A stretch of 64,000 nucleotides of DNA from Chryseobacterium sp. 7 (GCF_003663845.1 NZ_RCCA01000001.1:1054001-1118000); one strand, 5' to 3'; counted from the stretch's first letter, positions 1-9,399 are shown. The notes: a model not told the origin generated them from the sequence alone. Numbers and translations: made by a program.

Positions 1-182
1 GAATAAGAAATACCCAACACAACAAAAGGAACGAGCATCTCGGCCGTTGGAAGAATGTAACGCAGCTTTCCGTAAAATTCAAAATCATTCGGAAATATGA
101 ATATTGCGGAAACGGTGCCCAGCAAAAAACCAATATAACCGATAATGGAATATTTGAAGCCTTGTCTCGCTACTACACTCAT
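1..182 (-). CDS. O-antigen/polysaccharide flippase, N-terminal fragment
   Basis: Only the first 60 codons lie in the window; the gene runs off the left edge. The ATG is at 180-182. The visible protein begins MSVVARQGFKYSIIGYIGF, with a short polar N-terminus leading into a hydrophobic helix and a second one after about residue 45. This is the usual start of Wzx-type oligosaccharide flippases (MATE-like/MviN superfamily), inner-membrane proteins that move lipid-linked sugar units to the periplasm. It starts 8 bases after the stop of the FkbM methyltransferase and has no promoter of its own that I can see, so the two are probably co-transcribed in a surface polysaccharide locus lying to the left. 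Family assignment rests on a short stretch. Confidence 0.6.
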   Translation of the reverse strand, partial: MSVVARQGFKYSIIGYIGFLLGTVSAIFIFPNDFEFYGKLRYILPTAEMLVPFVVLGISY

Positions 183-190
183 AAGTCGTT

Positions 191-985
191 TTAAATGTTT
201 TTAGGTATAAAAATAATATTGTTGATGTACTGAGTTTTATTTTTTTCGTCGTTTGTATTTTGTGTTAGGATATCTTCTGTAAGATTTTCCAGCGTAAAGC
301 TGTTTCTGTTCAGATATCTGGCTTCGTATCCCCAGCTCATTACTTTGGATATTTCATTCCATATTGGTGTTTGGTGGTGTCTTTGTTCCATTTCGACCAT
401 TAAGGTCGGCTTGAACTGTCTGATAGTTTCTTTGGCTCCGGAAAGCGTCTTTATTTCGTTTCCTTCAACGTCTATTTTGATGAAATCAAGTCTGTTGAAA
501 TGTTCCAGTGCGGCCCATTCATCCAGTTTGATGACTTTTACTTTTTCTGTATAACTTTTCTCTTCTCCTTTTTCTTTGTAAGAAGTATTTAAAGTACCGC
601 GGGAAGCAATTGTTTTTCCGTTAATCACAGGTACTTTGAACTCAGCAATCATGTTTTCATCAGAAAGCGCCAAAGGAAAAACACGCATAGACGGAAATAA
701 TCTCTTTAATCGTCTGTACAGCTTTTTATTAGGCTCAAAACCATAAATATGTTCATGATTCAAAGTATTCTCCAGCTGGTAAAGGAAAGTTCCTACATTC
801 GCACCAATGTCCAGTATTACAGCATTTTTGGGAAGGTATTCTTTGATCCATACCAGTTCCGGTTCTACATTACGTTCCGAAAAGTTATTCTTATTAAGAT
901 TATTTAAATTTTTAAAATATCTTTTTTTGTAGAAATTCGGGGTTATGTATTGTAGTTTCTCTGCAATTTTTTGGTATAAAGACAT
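191..985 (-). CDS. FkbM family methyltransferase
   Basis: Predicted SAM-dependent O-methyltransferase of the FkbM family, often acting on sugars of surface polysaccharides. The SAM-binding motif I is visible as VILDIGANVGTF near residue 63, and the family signature DFIKIDVEGNEIKTLSGA lies near residue 168, including the Asp and Glu that mark FkbM proteins. A longer reading begins at a TTG at 1009, but that codon lies inside the promoter -7 box (1007-1014), so I chose ATG at 985, giving 264 residues. The following flippase gene starts 8 bases downstream, which places this enzyme in a polysaccharide locus. The acceptor substrate cannot be told from the sequence. Confidence 0.85.
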   Translation of the reverse strand: MSLYQKIAEKLQYITPNFYKKRYFKNLNNLNKNNFSERNVEPELVWIKEYLPKNAVILDIGANVGTFLYQLENTLNHEHIYGFEPNKKLYRRLKRLFPSMRVFPLALSDENMIAEFKVPVINGKTIASRGTLNTSYKEKGEEKSYTEKVKVIKLDEWAALEHFNRLDFIKIDVEGNEIKTLSGAKETIRQFKPTLMVEMEQRHHQTPIWNEISKVMSWGYEARYLNRNSFTLENLTEDILTQNTNDEKNKTQYINNIIFIPKNI

Positions 986-1006
986 TGTAAGCTTTTTGGC
1001 GAACAG

Positions 1007-1014
1007 CAAAGATA
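1007..1014 (-). promoter_or_regulatory. -7 promoter box TATCTTTG for the FkbM gene
   Basis: On the minus strand TATCTTTGC matches the Bacteroidota sigma-70 -7 consensus TAnnTTTGC. It lies 21 bases upstream of the ATG at 985, so transcription would start just after it. No good TTTG -33 box is seen. Its position rules out the upstream TTG as the start codon. Confidence 0.6.
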
Positions 1015-1262
1015 AGGAAAAATGTAAAACTTTTCTTAAAAAATGTTAATTATAATAACTTGATTTTCAGAACGAATCTTTAAAATTTATTTTTATAACC
1101 CATTGAATTCTAATATATTTTGAATTTTTTATAAAGATACTCATATACCACAAGTGCCTCTGTTAAAAAATCAATTAAGTATAATGCCACCCTAATAGCT
1201 CCAATCATCTGTGAAAATCGGTATCATCTGTGGTCGAGAAAAAAAATCTTTACGTAAAGTTA

Positions 1263-1928
1263 CTAAAGAAAAGGGGTATTCAGGAAATCATTGAAAGGTT
1301 TCATCAGCTTGAAAACTTTGCTCATGTTTTTCACTGCATTTTTATCCAGTACTTCCTCGTCTTTCAGAGAATATACCACAATGAAATTCTTCAATTTCAG
1401 ATATTCTCCCATGGGATCTTCTTTTTCAAAGCCCTGAGGGATCTTTTTCAGTTTATCGTCCTGATCAAGCTCCGGAAAATGTTTTTTGAAATCTTTATTA
1501 TTGAGAATTTTGAGAAAATCGTCTCCGTACAAGGAAATTTCCTTACGTACTTCTTTCAGAACAGAAGATTCCGGCATGTAGATTCCTCCGGCTAGAAAGG
1601 ATTTTCCCGGTTCCATATGCAGGTAATAACCTCCTTTCTGGCTGCCTTTTCCCATTCCCAGAGAAGCTCCGAAATTGGTTTTGTATGGTACTTTGTCTTT
1701 TGAAAAACGGGTATCTCTATATATTCTGAATAACGCTTTTTTACTGTCTATTTTAGCAAGTTCTTCATCAAAACCGGACATCTCTTTAATCAGTTCATCC
1801 AGAAATGAAACCACATTTTGCTGGGATTCTGTGTACAGGTCTTTATTTTCATTAAACCAGTCGCGGTTATTATTTTTATTTAATTTTTTTAAAAAATCAA
1901 AAGTTTTGGGAGAAATACTTGCAGACAT
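1263..1928 (-). CDS. DUF2461 domain-containing protein
   Basis: A 221-residue soluble protein of the DUF2461 (TIGR02453) family, of unknown function and common in Bacteroidota. The family N-terminus is clear: a Phe-Leu-x-x-Leu helix followed by NNRDWFNENKDLY near residue 20, then FRIYRDTRFSKDKVPYKT near residue 66 and a Gly-rich GGYYLHMEPG stretch near 98. There is no signal peptide or membrane segment, so it should be cytoplasmic. It stands alone between the polysaccharide genes and the efflux operon, all on the minus strand, and no convincing promoter box is seen. No function is proposed. Confidence 0.85.
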   Translation of the reverse strand: MSASISPKTFDFLKKLNKNNNRDWFNENKDLYTESQQNVVSFLDELIKEMSGFDEELAKIDSKKALFRIYRDTRFSKDKVPYKTNFGASLGMGKGSQKGGYYLHMEPGKSFLAGGIYMPESSVLKEVRKEISLYGDDFLKILNNKDFKKHFPELDQDDKLKKIPQGFEKEDPMGEYLKLKNFIVVYSLKDEEVLDKNAVKNMSKVFKLMKPFNDFLNTPFL

Positions 1929-2034
1929 ATTGTGTTAAGTGTTTTTTATAGTTGAATAATTGCTGATTGAGAAGCGGTTCAGTCCCGACCCCTATATCTC
2001 GAATCCTGCAATTCACAATTCAAATGTACAAAAA

Positions 2035-3264
2035 CTATTCATATCTCAATGCTTCAATCGGGTCAAGTTTTGAAGCTTTCAATGCGGGATAATATCCGAA
2101 AAATACTCCCGTCACGGCGCAGACAATGAAGGAGACGATAATGGAAGATTCTGTAATAAATGTAGGCCACGAAAGAAAAAAAGTAACCAATTCCGAAGAC
2201 AGAACCCCTAAAAGTACCCCGAGAATTCCTCCGGTGATGCTAATTAAAACCGCTTCAATCAGAAACTGATACAGGATATCCTTTCCTCTGGCACCGATAG
2301 ACATTCTCAGACCGATTTCTTTGGTTCTTTCTGTTACAGAGACATACATGATATTCATGATCCCAATTCCTCCTACAATAAGAGAAATACCGGCAATAGC
2401 AGACAAAAGTACGGTTAAAAGCTGGCTGGTGGAGCTCATGGTAGAGATGAGTTCTGCCTGGGTTCTCACACTGAAATCATCATTGCTTCCGTCAACAGGC
2501 AGTTTATGCTGCTTTCTCAAGATCTCTGAAACCTGATCAGTAGCCTGCTGTGAAGTATTTTCATTGGAAGAAGCGGCATAAATGGTTTGAACATAAGTGA
2601 TTCCCAAAAATCTTCTCTGAACGGTGTTGAATGGAGCAATAATCACATCATCCTGATCTTGCCCGAATGCATTAGATCCTTTCGGTGCGAGAATTCCGAT
2701 AACTTTCATAGGAACTTTATTGAACCTGATAATGCTTCCTACAGGATCTCCACCATTGGGAAATAAATTTGTATAAACAGTTTGGCCTAAAAGACATACT
2801 TTATTGGAAGAAGTAACATCTTTTTTAGTAAAAAGATTACCCTCTGCAATGCCCCAGTCTCTGATGCTGAAATATTCCTTATTCACACCCTGTAACTGAG
2901 TAGGCCAGTTATTGGGCCCATTGATAGACTGCCCGTTGGTTTGTACAGCAGGGGAAACATACGAAACATCCGGTGCTCCCTTTGAAATAGCGTCTGCATC
3001 CTGAGGTCTCAGCGTTTGTAATCCTGAAGCCCCGATTCTTGCTCCTCCGGAAACATTCACATTGCTGGAAGGGCGTATAGTAATCATATTAGAGCCCATG
3101 GAAGAAAGCTGGTCGCTGATGCTTTTTTTTGAACCTTCTCCAATAGCGGTCATCGCAATTACGGACGCCACACCAATAATAATACCGAGCATGGTTAGAA
3201 ATGCACGAAGCTTGTTTCTTAAAAGGGCTTTCCAGGCAATTCTGAAGAGGTTTGAGAGGTTCAT
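2035..3264 (-). CDS. MacB-type ABC transporter permease (FtsX/MacB_PCD)
   Basis: Inner-membrane permease subunit of a MacB-like tripartite efflux pump or lipoprotein exporter, 409 residues. The N-terminus (NLFRIAWKALLRNKLRAFLT) is the amphipathic lead-in typical of MacB permeases, followed by TM1 with LGIIIGVASVIAM. A periplasmic MacB core domain of about 230 residues follows, then three membrane helices, the FtsX domain, starting at ISLIVGGIGIMNIMYVSVTERTKEIG near residue 295. Unlike E. coli MacB the ATPase is a separate gene, 24 bases upstream. It is the last gene of the TolC-MacA-ATPase-permease run. Substrate unknown; macrolide-like compounds, peptides or lipids are all possible. Confidence 0.88.
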   Translation of the reverse strand: MNLSNLFRIAWKALLRNKLRAFLTMLGIIIGVASVIAMTAIGEGSKKSISDQLSSMGSNMITIRPSSNVNVSGGARIGASGLQTLRPQDADAISKGAPDVSYVSPAVQTNGQSINGPNNWPTQLQGVNKEYFSIRDWGIAEGNLFTKKDVTSSNKVCLLGQTVYTNLFPNGGDPVGSIIRFNKVPMKVIGILAPKGSNAFGQDQDDVIIAPFNTVQRRFLGITYVQTIYAASSNENTSQQATDQVSEILRKQHKLPVDGSNDDFSVRTQAELISTMSSTSQLLTVLLSAIAGISLIVGGIGIMNIMYVSVTERTKEIGLRMSIGARGKDILYQFLIEAVLISITGGILGVLLGVLSSELVTFFLSWPTFITESSIIVSFIVCAVTGVFFGYYPALKASKLDPIEALRYE

Positions 3265-3288
3265 TGTAATAGATTTTTAGTTTTAAAA

Positions 3289-4038
3289 CTAGTTATAGTC
3301 ATCATTTACCGGAAGGCTTTCCAGCGCTTCTCTGGCTGATTTTATATTATCATTTTTGACATCTTTAATGACTTTTCCGTCCCGCAGTGTTACAGTTCTG
3401 CTGCTGAAAGTGGCTATGTCCGGCTCATGGGTCACAAAAACAATGGTTCGTCCCTGATGATGAAGATCCTGCATAAGCGCCATGATTTCATATGAAGTTC
3501 TCGTATCCAGATTTCCCGTGGCCTCATCTGCGAGAATCATTACGGGTTCATTTACCAAAGCCCTGGCGATGGCAACTCTTTGTTGCTGTCCTCCGGACAT
3601 TTGGTTGGGAAGGTGATCAATCCTACTTTCCAGTTTTACGGCTGTTAAAGCTTGTATCGCTCTTTTGTGGCGTTCTTCTGTAGATACTTTTGCGTTGTAG
3701 AGAAGAGGTAATTCTACATTTTCTTTTGCGGTAGTTCTGGGAAGAAGATTATAAGCCTGAAATACAAAACCTATTTTTTGATTTCTGAGAACAGCAAGCT
3801 CATCACGGTCAAGATTTTTAATATTTACCCCATCCAGAATATAATCCCCGCCAGAAGGTTTGTCCAGACAACCGATAATATTCAGTAAAGTAGATTTTCC
3901 TGAGCCGCTGCTTCCCATAATGGTCACAAATTCGCCTCTCTCCACCGTGAATGTGATGCCTTTCAGAGCATGGACAATTTCTTCACCCATTCTGAACTCT
4001 CTTTTCAGATCTACGATTTCCAGAATTTTTTCTGCCAT
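3289..4038 (-). CDS. MacB/LolD-type ABC transporter ATPase
   Basis: Cytoplasmic ATP-binding subunit, 249 residues, for the permease encoded next to it. Walker A is GSSGSGKST near residue 43, the Q-loop is in [12 protein letters not shown] near 90, the signature is [15 protein letters not shown] near 146, and Walker B is [12 protein letters not shown] near 166 with the H-loop in VFVTHEPD near 201. This set is characteristic of the MacB/LolD/FtsE class. Gene order places it third in the efflux operon. The 44-base gap after MacA holds a short tandem repeat at 4057-4082 rather than a regulatory element I recognise. Confidence 0.92.
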   Translation of the reverse strand: MAEKILEIVDLKREFRMGEEIVHALKGITFTVERGEFVTIMGSSGSGKSTLLNIIGCLDKPSGGDYILDGVNIKNLDRDELAVLRNQKIGFVFQAYNLLPRTTAKENVELPLLYNAKVSTEERHKRAIQALTAVKLESRIDHLPNQMSGGQQQRVAIARALVNEPVMILADEATGNLDTRTSYEIMALMQDLHHQGRTIVFVTHEPDIATFSSRTVTLRDGKVIKDVKNDNIKSAREALESLPVNDDYN

Positions 4039-4178
4039 GACTTTTTGTTTTAGGTTTGCTGGTTGCTAGTTGCTAGTTGCTGTTATCTTGGACCTCCGCC
4101 GCCACCTCCGCTGTTTTTATTATTTCCGCCACCTCTTCTTTGAGGCATGAATGGGCTTTTAGCCTGTCCGCCGGATGA

Positions 4179-4184
4179 TTTTTT
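4179..4184 (-). other. Second homopolymer frameshift site in macA-like gene
   Basis: A second T6 run (A6 in the gene). One extra base changes the downstream reading to VLSKKSSGGQAKSPFMPQRR followed by a Gly/Asn-rich tail and a TAA at 4083-4085. That tail is far more natural than the Glu/Val-rich frame currently open. Confidence 0.7.
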
Positions 4185-4275
4185 GACAGAACCTTATAGC
4201 CTGTGATGATGTTATCATTTTTATTTAATCCTGAGACAACCTGTATTTCGGTATCATTATCCATTCCTGTTTTTA

Positions 4276-4281
4276 TTTTTT
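4276..4281 (-). other. First homopolymer frameshift site in macA-like gene
   Basis: A T6 run on the plus strand (A6 in the gene). One more base would turn the stop into Lys-Lys-Ile-Lys-Thr-Gly-Met and join the two halves of the adaptor. Confidence 0.75.
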
Positions 4282-5352
4282 GCGGGAAATGGTGCTGTCC
4301 TTTGCAATGACCCAGACTGCGGATTCATCTTTATTTTCAGTGCCTTTATTTTGTTTTTTCCATTGCCCTTTTTCATGTTTTTTACCATTGGCAAACGGAG
4401 AATTTACTTTGTATTTTTTTATCACCAGACTGTCTGGTTTGAAGCTGGTAGCAGCCACAGGGATTTTCATGATATTGTTTAAAACCTGCGTGTAAATTGT
4501 GATATTGGCCGTCATTCCCGGTTTCAGTTTTAAACTGGAATTATCTGCATTGATAATGGTAGTATAATTCACCACATTCGATGAAACGGTGGGGTGAAGA
4601 CGAACTTCCGAAACTTCACCGTTAAAAGTCTCATCCGGAAAAGCATCCACTGTAAATGTGGCTTTCTGGCCTACCTTTACATTTCCGATATCTGCTTCAT
4701 CTACAGAGGCTCGTACCCTCATCTTGGTAAGATCCTTGGCAATACTGAAAAGGGTAGGCGTGCTGAAACTTGATGCCACAGTTTGTCCTTCACTTACATT
4801 CCTGTTGAGTACCGTTCCATCAATTGGAGAATAAATATTGGTGAGGGACAGGTTTTTATTGGCCGTGGAAAGCTGGGCTGTTACAGAACCTACCTGCGCT
4901 TTTGCAGCATTGTACTGATTGGTGGCAACGTCATAATCCGCTTTGCTGATAGCACCTACTTTGTACAGTTGAGACTGCCTGTTGATATTGATCTCATTGT
5001 AAGCAAGGTTGCTCTTTGCATTTTGCAGGTTAGCCTTAATCTGCTGTGACTGATATTGAAGCAGATCCGGATCCAAAGTAGCCAGTAATTCACCTTTTTT
5101 CACAGTAGAATTGAAATCAACATAAATATTTTTAATGATCCCTGATACCTGAGTACCCACTGCAACGGTATCTACAGGCTGAATGGTTCCGGTAGCCGTA
5201 ATGGAATTTGAAATTTCTCCCATTTCAGGTTGTACTGTTTCCAGCTGGATTTTTATTTCTTTTTCTCTGATGAAGAAAAACCAGACTGCACCCATAGCAA
5301 TGATGCCGCCCACAAACCAGTACAACCATTTTTTATTCTTTGTTTTCATAGC

Positions 5353-6663
5353 TTACTTTAGATTTATAGGGTTACCTGCGTAAAATTCGTAGATCTGTTT
5401 ATTGAGAACTGCTGTATATTTGGCCTGAAGATAATTCTGAACAGACTGTATATAAAGAAGTCGTTGTTGCTGAAGCTGTACATAATCAATGCTTCCGAGC
5501 TTCATCTGAGCATTCACAATGTCATAACTTTGTTTGCTGATATTCATTTGCTGAGAAGCAGAATCATATTGAGATAAAGCATTTTGAAGGCTGATATAAG
5601 ACTGCTCTACCTGCTGATTCAGAACCGTTTTGGTATTTTGTAAATCGAGATTGGCCTGTTCTATGGCTATTTTTGATTTCTCAATCTGTGTTTTGTAAAT
5701 TCTGTTGTTATAAATCGGAATTCCAAGACTTAATCCGATGGGCATATAAAAGTTGTTTCCCAGCTGATTGAAATAATTTCCGTTTCCGTTGGAATAATTG
5801 GTGGAAATATTGCCTACCACGCTTAGTGTGGGTTGAATGGATGCTTTTGCCATTTTCAGATTCGTGTTTGAGTTTTCTACATTCAGTTCACTGTATTTTA
5901 CTTCCGGACGCTGGTTTTGTGCCAGATTCTGGACGTCCTGTAAAGATTTTAATTGATCATCTACAATAATGCTGTCGGGCTTTACAATCTGAAAATCATA
6001 ATTGGAAGGCAGTTGCAGAATTTGCTTTAAATTCACCGTATTCGTGCGCAGATTATTTTGAGCGGCAACCAGATTATACTGATCCTGAGCAACCTGAGAC
6101 TGAATCTGAAGATAATTTAATTTGGAAAGGCTTCCTGCTGTATAAAGCTGATCACCTTGTTTTAATTGAGTTTGGGTAGTCTTCAGAACATTCTCAAGGG
6201 AAATGATATTCTCCTGATTCATCAGAATATTCAGATAGGCCTGAGTGATATTCAATGTGATATTGTTTTCGGATTCCTGTACAGACAGATCGGCCATTTG
6301 TACAAGAAGATTTTTTGAAGCCTCGTTATTTTTAATATAGTTGGCATGATAAAGCGTCATGGAAGAATTAGCTCCGATGCTTTGAGACTGTGCACCCGTC
6401 ATGTGAAGGCCGTCACTTCCGTTGAGTGCAAAAAGTCCCTGTGAAACCGTTCCGCTTACGTTGGGATATTTTGCCTCTTTTGCCTGAAGAAGATCCTGTT
6501 GGGCAGAACTTTTTGAAAGTCTGAGAGAATTAATAGAAATATTATTCTCTTTTGCATATTCAATGCAGTTTTCAAGAGTCCAGGCGGGCGGATAATTCGG
6601 AGTTTGGGCAAATATTTCAATGGCTATGCATGAGAATATCAAAAAGAAAAATTTGCGTTTCAT
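5353..6663 (-). CDS. TolC family outer-membrane efflux protein
   Basis: Outer-membrane channel of the tripartite pump, 436 residues. A signal peptide is visible (MKRKFFFLIFSCIAIEIFA, cleavage near FAQ-TP). After it come two copies of the TolC/OEP architecture: long Gln/Asn/Ala-rich alpha-hairpins (for example TQLKQGDQLYTAGSLSKLNY near 190 and QMKLGSIDYVQLQQQRLLYI near 385). First gene of the minus-strand operon, with only three bases before the MacA-like gene. The 227-base gap to the divergent DEAD-box helicase should hold its promoter, but I see no strong TAnnTTTG box on this strand. Confidence 0.9.
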   Translation of the reverse strand: MKRKFFFLIFSCIAIEIFAQTPNYPPAWTLENCIEYAKENNISINSLRLSKSSAQQDLLQAKEAKYPNVSGTVSQGLFALNGSDGLHMTGAQSQSIGANSSMTLYHANYIKNNEASKNLLVQMADLSVQESENNITLNITQAYLNILMNQENIISLENVLKTTQTQLKQGDQLYTAGSLSKLNYLQIQSQVAQDQYNLVAAQNNLRTNTVNLKQILQLPSNYDFQIVKPDSIIVDDQLKSLQDVQNLAQNQRPEVKYSELNVENSNTNLKMAKASIQPTLSVVGNISTNYSNGNGNYFNQLGNNFYMPIGLSLGIPIYNNRIYKTQIEKSKIAIEQANLDLQNTKTVLNQQVEQSYISLQNALSQYDSASQQMNISKQSYDIVNAQMKLGSIDYVQLQQQRLLYIQSVQNYLQAKYTAVLNKQIYEFYAGNPINLK

Positions 6664-6862
6664 GGCTTTATTTTTGAAAATTCATAAATAACACAGAAAA
6701 AATCAATCCAATTTAATAAAAAAAAATAATGTTTAACAACTTTTTAACCTAATGCTTATTTTTTTGGATTTAATTTTCCAAAAATTAAAAAAATATTAAA
6801 GGATTGTGAATTTAAGTTTGGATATTTAAAAATTTATTCAAAAACAAATCAAATATTTGTTG

Positions 6863-6870
6863 TATCTTTG
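6863..6870 (+). promoter_or_regulatory. -7 promoter box TATCTTTG for the DEAD-box helicase
   Basis: TATCTTTGC, a full match to the Bacteroidota -7 consensus, 20 bases before the ATG at 6891. The region around it is extremely AT-rich and no clear TTTG -33 box sits at 17-23 bases. Confidence 0.6.
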
Positions 6871-6890
6871 CAAAAATTTTAAAATAGTTA

Positions 6891-8597
6891 ATGAATTTAT
6901 TTACGGAAACCAATTTAAGTCCTGATATCCTTAAGGCAATTGGCGAACTGGGCTACGAAAGCCCAACAGAAATCCAAAAACAGACTATCCCTTTTATTCT
7001 TTCAGATATTCGCGACTTGATCGCACTTGCGCAGACAGGGACAGGCAAAACAGCAGCGTTTTCGCTTCCGATTTTGGATATGATTGACGATACGAGTCGC
7101 AAAATCCAATTATTGGTGCTTTGTCCGACACGGGAATTATGTCTTCAGATTTCGAAGGACATAAAGAATTACTCTAAGTACATGAAAGACATCAAGACAA
7201 CTGCGGTTTATGGTGGAAGTAGTATTGTAGAGCAAATGAGATCTTTGAAGGATAAACCACAGATTATTGTGGGAACTCCGGGTAGAGTAATTGATCTTAT
7301 CAACAGAAAGGCATTAGACTTTTCTGCGATTCATTGGTTAGTATTAGACGAAGCTGATGAAATGCTTTCTATGGGATTCAAAGATGAATTGGAAACCATT
7401 CTAAGCGAAACTCCGGAAACGAAACAAACTTTCTTATTCTCTGCAACGATGAATAAAGAAGTGGAAAGAATTTCCAAAAATTACCTTACAAAGCCACACC
7501 GTATTTCAGTAGGTTCTATCAACGAAGTGAAGAAGAACATTACTCACGAATATTATGTGGTAGGATACCGTCAGAAAAAAGAAGCATTAAAAAGATTAAT
7601 TGATGCTAACCCTAACCAGTATTCCATTATCTTCTGCAGAACGAGAATGGAAACTCAGGAGGTAGCTGATTTCTTGATGCAGAACGGATATGCAGCTGAT
7701 GCTCTTCATGGTGATCTTTCTCAAGCGCAAAGAGATACGGTAATGAAGAAATTCAGATTGAAAAACATTGATATTCTTGTAGCGACTGACGTTGCAGCAA
7801 GAGGGTTGGATGTAAATTCTCTTACTCACGTTATTCACTTCTCTTTACCAGATGATCCTGAAGTATTCGTTCACAGAAGCGGAAGAACAGGTAGAGCTGG
7901 AAAAGATGGTATTTCTATGGCTTTAATCAAGCCTGAAGAAAGCAGAAAACTGAAACAGATCAAATCTGCAACAAAAATTGAAATTAACGAAAAATTCATT
8001 CCTACAGGTGAAGATATTATCAAAGCTCAGGTAGGTGGTGTATTCGAAAAATTATTGACAGAGCACGAAGATCTTTTCGAATTTGATGATAGCTTAATCC
8101 CGGATCTAAGCAACTTTACAAAAGAAGAATTGGTGCACCAGTTGCTACAGTTCCAGTTGAAAGACCTTGCTTTATACTACAAAGACAAGCATGATCTTGC
8201 TGAGCAGAAATTGAGCAGCAGAGATGATGATTACTCAAGAAGAGACCGTGGACGTGATAGAGATAGAGACAGAGGTCGTGACAGAGACGGTAGAGACAGA
8301 GATCGCGGAAGAGACAGAGACCGTGGTGGAAAGCCAAGAAGAAGAGATGAGAGTATGGTAAGATTCTTCTTTAATCTTGGAAAAAAAGACCATTTGAAGA
8401 AGCTTGATGTTTTAGATATTATTAACAAGGCTACTGCTGATGGAAAATCTAAGAAAAGAGCTGAAATCGGTGATATCGAAATTCTAGAAAAATTCTCTTT
8501 CTTTGAGGTTGAAAAATCGTTTAAAGACAATGTCTTGAGCAATATTCAATCAATGAAATTCAAAGGAAAAGACATGAGAGCTGAAGTAGCAAACTAA
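6891..8597 (+). CDS. DEAD-box RNA helicase, DeaD/CsdA-like, with Arg-Asp tract
   Basis: ATP-dependent RNA helicase of 568 residues, expected to act in ribosome assembly or RNA turnover. Helicase motifs in order: Q-motif near residue 20, motif [12 protein letters not shown] near 46, PTRELCLQI (Ia), GTPGRVID (Ib), VLDEADEMLSMG (II) near 152, FSATM (III), IFCRTR (IV), DVAARGLDV (V) and HRSGRTGRAGKDG (VI) near 327. After residue 450 comes a repeated Arg-Asp/Arg-Gly tract of roughly 35 residues. A C-terminal DbpA/CsdA-type RNA-binding fold follows, beginning MVRFFFNLGKKDHL near 487. The tract matches a low-complexity DNA stretch at about 8237-8345. A strong hairpin terminator follows. Confidence 0.93.
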   Translation: MNLFTETNLSPDILKAIGELGYESPTEIQKQTIPFILSDIRDLIALAQTGTGKTAAFSLPILDMIDDTSRKIQLLVLCPTRELCLQISKDIKNYSKYMKDIKTTAVYGGSSIVEQMRSLKDKPQIIVGTPGRVIDLINRKALDFSAIHWLVLDEADEMLSMGFKDELETILSETPETKQTFLFSATMNKEVERISKNYLTKPHRISVGSINEVKKNITHEYYVVGYRQKKEALKRLIDANPNQYSIIFCRTRMETQEVADFLMQNGYAADALHGDLSQAQRDTVMKKFRLKNIDILVATDVAARGLDVNSLTHVIHFSLPDDPEVFVHRSGRTGRAGKDGISMALIKPEESRKLKQIKSATKIEINEKFIPTGEDIIKAQVGGVFEKLLTEHEDLFEFDDSLIPDLSNFTKEELVHQLLQFQLKDLALYYKDKHDLAEQKLSSRDDDYSRRDRGRDRDRDRGRDRDGRDRDRGRDRDRGGKPRRRDESMVRFFFNLGKKDHLKKLDVLDIINKATADGKSKKRAEIGDIEILEKFSFFEVEKSFKDNVLSNIQSMKFKGKDMRAEVAN

Positions 8598-8615
8598 ATC
8601 TCATAAATACTATAC

Positions 8616-8643
8616 AAAACCGGCATTAATGCCGGTTTTTTTA
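8616..8643 (+). terminator. Rho-independent terminator after DEAD-box helicase
   Basis: Perfect inverted repeat AACCGGCAT/ATGCCGGTT with a 2-base loop, followed by a run of T. It ends the helicase transcript. Confidence 0.85.
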
Positions 8644-8748
8644 TTTGATAATCAATTGTTAAGCGAATGTTAACAAAACTTAATGTCATATAGTTTCACG
8701 TGCAATCCTTTTTTAGGAAATTTGCACACGAATTATAAATACTAAAAA

Positions 8749-9387
8749 ATGGGAATTGGTAATATTTTCCACGCTTTTCAACCAAAGGACAAAATCTTCT
8801 TCGTACTTTTCGAAAAAGTAACTGAAAATCTAGTTGCAATGTCAGAAGAATTCAACGCAGGAATCAAAGATTTCGATCTTAATGACGATTCAATGTTGAA
8901 AAAAATGAGCGACTTCGAACACAAGAATGATGAACTTACTCACGAAATTTTCGTAGAACTAGGAAAAAACTTCATTACACCTTTTGACCGTGAGGATATC
9001 CACACACTGGCAACAGGACTGGATGATATTGCAGACTATATCTACGCTTCCACAAAATATATTTTCCTATACAAATCACCTGAGATGAAGGCTTATTCAG
9101 ACTTCTCTTTACTGATCCACAAAGCATGTCTTGAAATTCAGAATGCTATGAAAAACCTTAAAGGGTTCAAAAATATGGAACAGGTGAAAGAAGCTTGTAT
9201 TAAAGTGAACTCTATTGAGAACATTGCTGACGATTTGCTTTCCAATTCAATGGTAGAATTATTTGAAACCAATGATGCCATCAACATTATTAAAGTTTCA
9301 TCTGTATTGAATTACCTTGAAATTGTAACGGATAAAGCAGAAGATGTTGCCAATACAATTGAGAACATCATGATTAAATACGCCTAA
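8749..9387 (+). CDS. DUF47/PhoU-like protein, partner of PiT phosphate transporter
   Basis: A 212-residue all-helical protein of the DUF47 (TIGR00153, PhoU-like) family, which is thought to control the PiT phosphate permease it is encoded beside. Visible family features are the helical repeats with acidic metal-binding motifs: FEHKNDELTHEI near residue 52, FDREDIHTLATGLDDIADYI near 79 and a second Glu/Asp-rich helix VNSIENIADDL near 150. It has no signal peptide. The PiT gene starts 12 bases downstream, so the pair forms one operon. The direct regulatory role is inferred from the family and context. Confidence 0.88.
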   Translation: MGIGNIFHAFQPKDKIFFVLFEKVTENLVAMSEEFNAGIKDFDLNDDSMLKKMSDFEHKNDELTHEIFVELGKNFITPFDREDIHTLATGLDDIADYIYASTKYIFLYKSPEMKAYSDFSLLIHKACLEIQNAMKNLKGFKNMEQVKEACIKVNSIENIADDLLSNSMVELFETNDAINIIKVSSVLNYLEIVTDKAEDVANTIENIMIKYA

Positions 9388-9399
9388 TACATAGCAAAA

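Larger units (their letters stand above)
4083..5349 (-). pseudogene. MacA-like periplasmic adaptor, split by two 1-base frameshifts
   Basis: Membrane-fusion protein linking the inner-membrane ABC pump to TolC. From ATG 5349 the first 358 residues read normally: a membrane anchor near residues 9-27, a lipoyl/HlyD domain (GTQVSGIIKNIYVDFNSTVKKG near 66), a coiled-coil hairpin rich in Gln/Asn, and a beta-barrel region. The frame then stops at 4273. Adding one A to the A6 run (T6 on the plus strand at 4276-4281) and one to a second A6 run (T6 at 4179-4184) restores one frame. It then continues through the normal C-terminal domain, a Gly-rich tail ending GGGGGPR, and a stop at 4083, giving about 422 residues. 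Both losses are single bases in homopolymers within 100 bases, so sequencing error is as likely as true inactivation. The neighbouring genes are intact. Confidence 0.8.

Noticed and set aside
1230..1595. 121-codon plus-strand frame opposite the DUF2461 gene
   Set aside because: It is antisense to a clear DUF2461 gene and has Phe/Ile-rich shadow composition.
4073..4264. 63-codon frame as a separate small gene
   Set aside because: It is the frameshifted C-terminal part of the MacA-like adaptor; restoring two homopolymer bases joins it to the upstream frame.
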